Source: Labilibaculum sp. (GTDB lineage: Bacteria > Bacteroidota > Bacteroidia > Bacteroidales > Marinifilaceae). From it: a stretch of 64,000 bases of DNA. The translations under genes were made by a program, and so were the position numbers. Location: NCBI GenBank assembly GCA_016342745.1, contig JAEINT010000022.1, positions 1 to 64,000 of the forward strand, read 5' to 3'. This document shows positions 62,065 to 64,000 of this stretch, piece after piece (the stretch's first letter is position 1; every line of letters begins with the position of its first letter). The notes below the pieces were generated by a model. The model had not been told where the DNA came from. It did not search any database and worked only from the letters and a program-made list of their open reading frames with translations.

Positions 62065-62379
62065 TTAAGGAAGAATCTCTTTGTGAAGACTCACATCAAA
62101 TTCCTTAACGTGAGCAGGATTTCCATCCATAAAAAAGTCTACAATATATTTTTGATTGCAATGCTCATCAAAAGTTTTCTGATCGTAAAATTTCTCTACA
62201 AAAGTAATTACATGCGGATTATCAATACTTTGATTTAATTCGTAACGAATACAACCACCTTCCTGGTGAGTTGGCAACATCAAGGCATGTAAATTTTGGA
62301 TTAGCTGATCTGCTTCTCCCTCTTTTGCAATAAATCTGGCAATACATACCAGTTGAGTTTCATTTTTTCTTATTTCCAT
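62065..62379 (-). CDS. ABM-domain protein (YgiN-like putative quinol monooxygenase)
   Basis: A 104-residue ferredoxin-like dimeric protein of the antibiotic biosynthesis monooxygenase (ABM) family: LVCIARFIAKEGEADQLIQN, then PTHQEGGCIRYELNQSID and ITFVEKFYDQKTFDEHCNQ. E. coli YgiN acts on menadiol-type quinols; here the substrate is unknown. It lies 65 bp after the DUF3360 gene on the same strand and ends in its own terminator, so a two-gene transcript is possible. Confidence 0.85.
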   Translation of the reverse strand: MEIRKNETQLVCIARFIAKEGEADQLIQNLHALMLPTHQEGGCIRYELNQSIDNPHVITFVEKFYDQKTFDEHCNQKYIVDFFMDGNPAHVKEFDVSLHKEILP

Positions 62380-62444
62380 TTTGCTATTTTTTTTCGAAAA
62401 TCAAACTTAAAGAAATTTCACGAAAGAAAATCATTTTACTGGTA

Positions 62445-63899
62445 TTAGAATATACCCGGGATACCTGGTAATTGTCCAACCAAACCAAGAGAAACAATAC
62501 ATACAATAAACATGATTCCAGGAATAATTAACTTTTCTTTCAAGCTTAATTCTTGAGCTCTTTCTCGATCTCCAATTAAGCCCATATTGTCAAGTAACAT
62601 TGCAAATGCCCAACCAAATACTGGGTTAACAAATGCACAAGCAAAAATACATGTTCCTGCACTTAAAGAATCTTTGTGCTTGCGAACCATTTGCATACCT
62701 GCTTCTAGTAATGGTAAAAATACACCAACAATAAGAGCAACTCTAAGAACAGGCTCCCACATGGCTAAATCCATAGGATAACCAAAAATGGCAGCCAATA
62801 CACAAAGAATTGCCGTAAGAACCGCTCCTCCAGGAATTGGACGTTTTGCAATGGCTGCAGGAATCATATAAGTTCCCCACGACGAGGCAATATTACCACC
62901 ACCAAGAAATGCACCAACTGCCTGACGAATAGAAGCTACAGTCATTGTATCATCTACATCCATTAATACGTTCTTTGCTTTCTTAGGATAGTTTAATTCT
63001 TGAAATACACGATGTCCTAAATAATCTGGAGACCACATGGCTACCGCAAGAATAGCAAATGGCACAACAGCAACAAAGTGACCAAAATTAGGCCAACCTA
63101 ATTGCCATCCTGTAGTTTCACCCCACCACCAAAATGGATTCATATGTGGCAAACCAGGTTTCGTTGTAAAAGCAAATTCTGCTCCCATAGCGTAAGCAAT
63201 AATTCCCGCAAGTGCCGAACACAAAGGAATTGCTAACCATCGCTTATTTACTTTTGCCAGATAGGCGTAAATTAAAATGGTAACACCAATTACGGCGAAT
63301 GAAATCACACCAGAATCGATACCCGAAGCCCAAAGCTCAAGTTTACCAATTTGACTAATCAAACCAACAGCACCTAAATAGATTAGAAGACCTCCACGCA
63401 CACCAACACCGGTTAGTTTCATAAGCATGGAACCACCTTTTGTAATACTTAAAAGGAGACCAAATGCCCCAATAAGAATTCCCAAAGCCAATGGATGTCC
63501 TCCTGCGGCGGCAATAATCGGAATCAGTGGAATCATAGGACCATGAGTTCCTGCTAGGTTTGCAGTTGGATTTAAAATCGCTGAAAACAGGATCACAAAA
63601 ATACCACCAGCAATTAAAAGCTCGTAACGAACATTTTCAGCAACAAATTCAGGAGTTAATCCAAATTGTGCAGCAAAAGCCGCAACCATTGCAGTTACCA
63701 TTACCACTTTACCAATTGTAGCAGCGAGTGCAGGTACCAAATCCTCAATTTCAATATTAAAATCTCTAAACGGCAGGTTAATTCGCCATTTCCTAAACTT
63801 CATAATGGATAATTCGTGTTCCAAGTATTCTTCTCTACTTGAAAACTCCTTAGCCTTCTTACGCTTCGATTGGTAAGAATTTTGTTTTTCTTCTGTCAT
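62445..63899 (-). CDS. DUF3360 family membrane protein (putative permease)
   Basis: A 484-residue inner-membrane protein with about 12 membrane helices and a charged cytoplasmic N-terminus. It matches the DUF3360 family strongly: EYLEHELSIMKFRKWRINLP, FNIEIEDLVPALAATIGK, TANLAGTHGPMIPLIPIIAA and VDDTMTVASIRQAVGAFLGG. The fold is related to SulP/xanthine-uracil permeases, but substrates are unknown. DUF3360 is better known from Vibrio and other gammaproteobacteria. It is upstream of the ABM gene. The 101 bp before it contain a cccct/agggg hairpin (63926-63956). Confidence 0.85.
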   Translation of the reverse strand: MTEEKQNSYQSKRKKAKEFSSREEYLEHELSIMKFRKWRINLPFRDFNIEIEDLVPALAATIGKVVMVTAMVAAFAAQFGLTPEFVAENVRYELLIAGGIFVILFSAILNPTANLAGTHGPMIPLIPIIAAAGGHPLALGILIGAFGLLLSITKGGSMLMKLTGVGVRGGLLIYLGAVGLISQIGKLELWASGIDSGVISFAVIGVTILIYAYLAKVNKRWLAIPLCSALAGIIAYAMGAEFAFTTKPGLPHMNPFWWWGETTGWQLGWPNFGHFVAVVPFAILAVAMWSPDYLGHRVFQELNYPKKAKNVLMDVDDTMTVASIRQAVGAFLGGGNIASSWGTYMIPAAIAKRPIPGGAVLTAILCVLAAIFGYPMDLAMWEPVLRVALIVGVFLPLLEAGMQMVRKHKDSLSAGTCIFACAFVNPVFGWAFAMLLDNMGLIGDRERAQELSLKEKLIIPGIMFIVCIVSLGLVGQLPGIPGIF

Positions 63900-64000
63900 C
63901 TTATTCCTTTTTTCGGTTTTACATACCCCTATTCAGTTACTTACACGTTTTCAGGGGCAAAAAATCGCCGTAAAACTAAAAAAATTAAGATGCTATGCAA

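Noticed and set aside
1-64000. CRISPR array, tRNA, rRNA or insertion sequence
   Set aside because: I found no spaced direct repeats, no cloverleaf-like sequence and no transposase motif on either strand by eye.

Overview
The window is AT-rich DNA from a member of the Bacteroidota, most likely a marine or gut Bacteroidia relative (Marinifilaceae/Marinilabiliales is my guess). Evidence: a SusC/SusD pair, many secreted lipoproteins, propeller/Y_Y_Y regulators, promoter boxes of the Bacteroidota type (TTTG, about 20 bp, TAnnTTTG), almost no Shine-Dalgarno sequences, and a cysteate synthase of the kind found in sulfonolipid makers. I saw no tRNA, rRNA, CRISPR array, insertion sequence or prophage.

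Layout. (1) 203-12847, minus strand: a membrane polyferredoxin with heavy-metal-domain-like folds, then SusC, SusD, a Calx-beta lipoprotein, a zinc metalloprotease and an S46 dipeptidyl peptidase. It looks like an outer-membrane import and proteolysis locus rather than a glycan locus. (2) 13274-18480: a secreted unknown, a membrane AraC regulator, a NYN-LOTUS RNA-binding nuclease and an M1-like aminopeptidase. (3) 19018-28511, plus strand: TonB-dependent receptor, DUF4876 lipoprotein, DUF6850 barrel, ChaN-like haem-binding protein and a catalytic plus non-catalytic M16 peptidase pair. Its logic resembles the ferredoxin/iron piracy systems (FusA/FusC). (4) 28628-35829: a membrane propeller-LuxR regulator, a TPR sensor kinase, a DUF885 lipoprotein and a small unknown. 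(5) 35893-38294: IorB and a short IorA without its usual ferredoxin domain. (6) 38761-42965: a FetAB-type ABC exporter and a four-domain persulfide enzyme (CoA-disulfide reductase, rhodanese, TusA, DsrE) behind a promoter with an operator-like palindrome.

(7) 43446-49992, minus strand: an overlapping and closely packed cluster of arginine decarboxylase, agmatinase, deoxyhypusine-synthase-like protein, an acidic unknown, a stand-alone class I glutamine amidotransferase, and a fusion of a D-Ala-D-Ala-ligase-like ATP-grasp enzyme with a degenerate M20 peptidase domain. Arginine is expected to become agmatine, then putrescine, then a longer polyamine. The last two genes suggest that a polyamine or amino acid is then ligated to something. 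This is the best candidate for an undescribed system here. (8) 50189-63899: acetyl-CoA synthetase, a glyoxalase-family gene interrupted by a stop codon, cysteate synthase, an oxidoreductase, an acyl-CoA synthetase, a GH92 mannosidase, a SatP acetate transporter, a palindrome-rich intergenic element, an ABM monooxygenase and a DUF3360 membrane protein. Acetate uptake (SatP) and activation (Acs) are both present but not adjacent.

All assignments come from reading motifs and remembered family features; no database search was possible.
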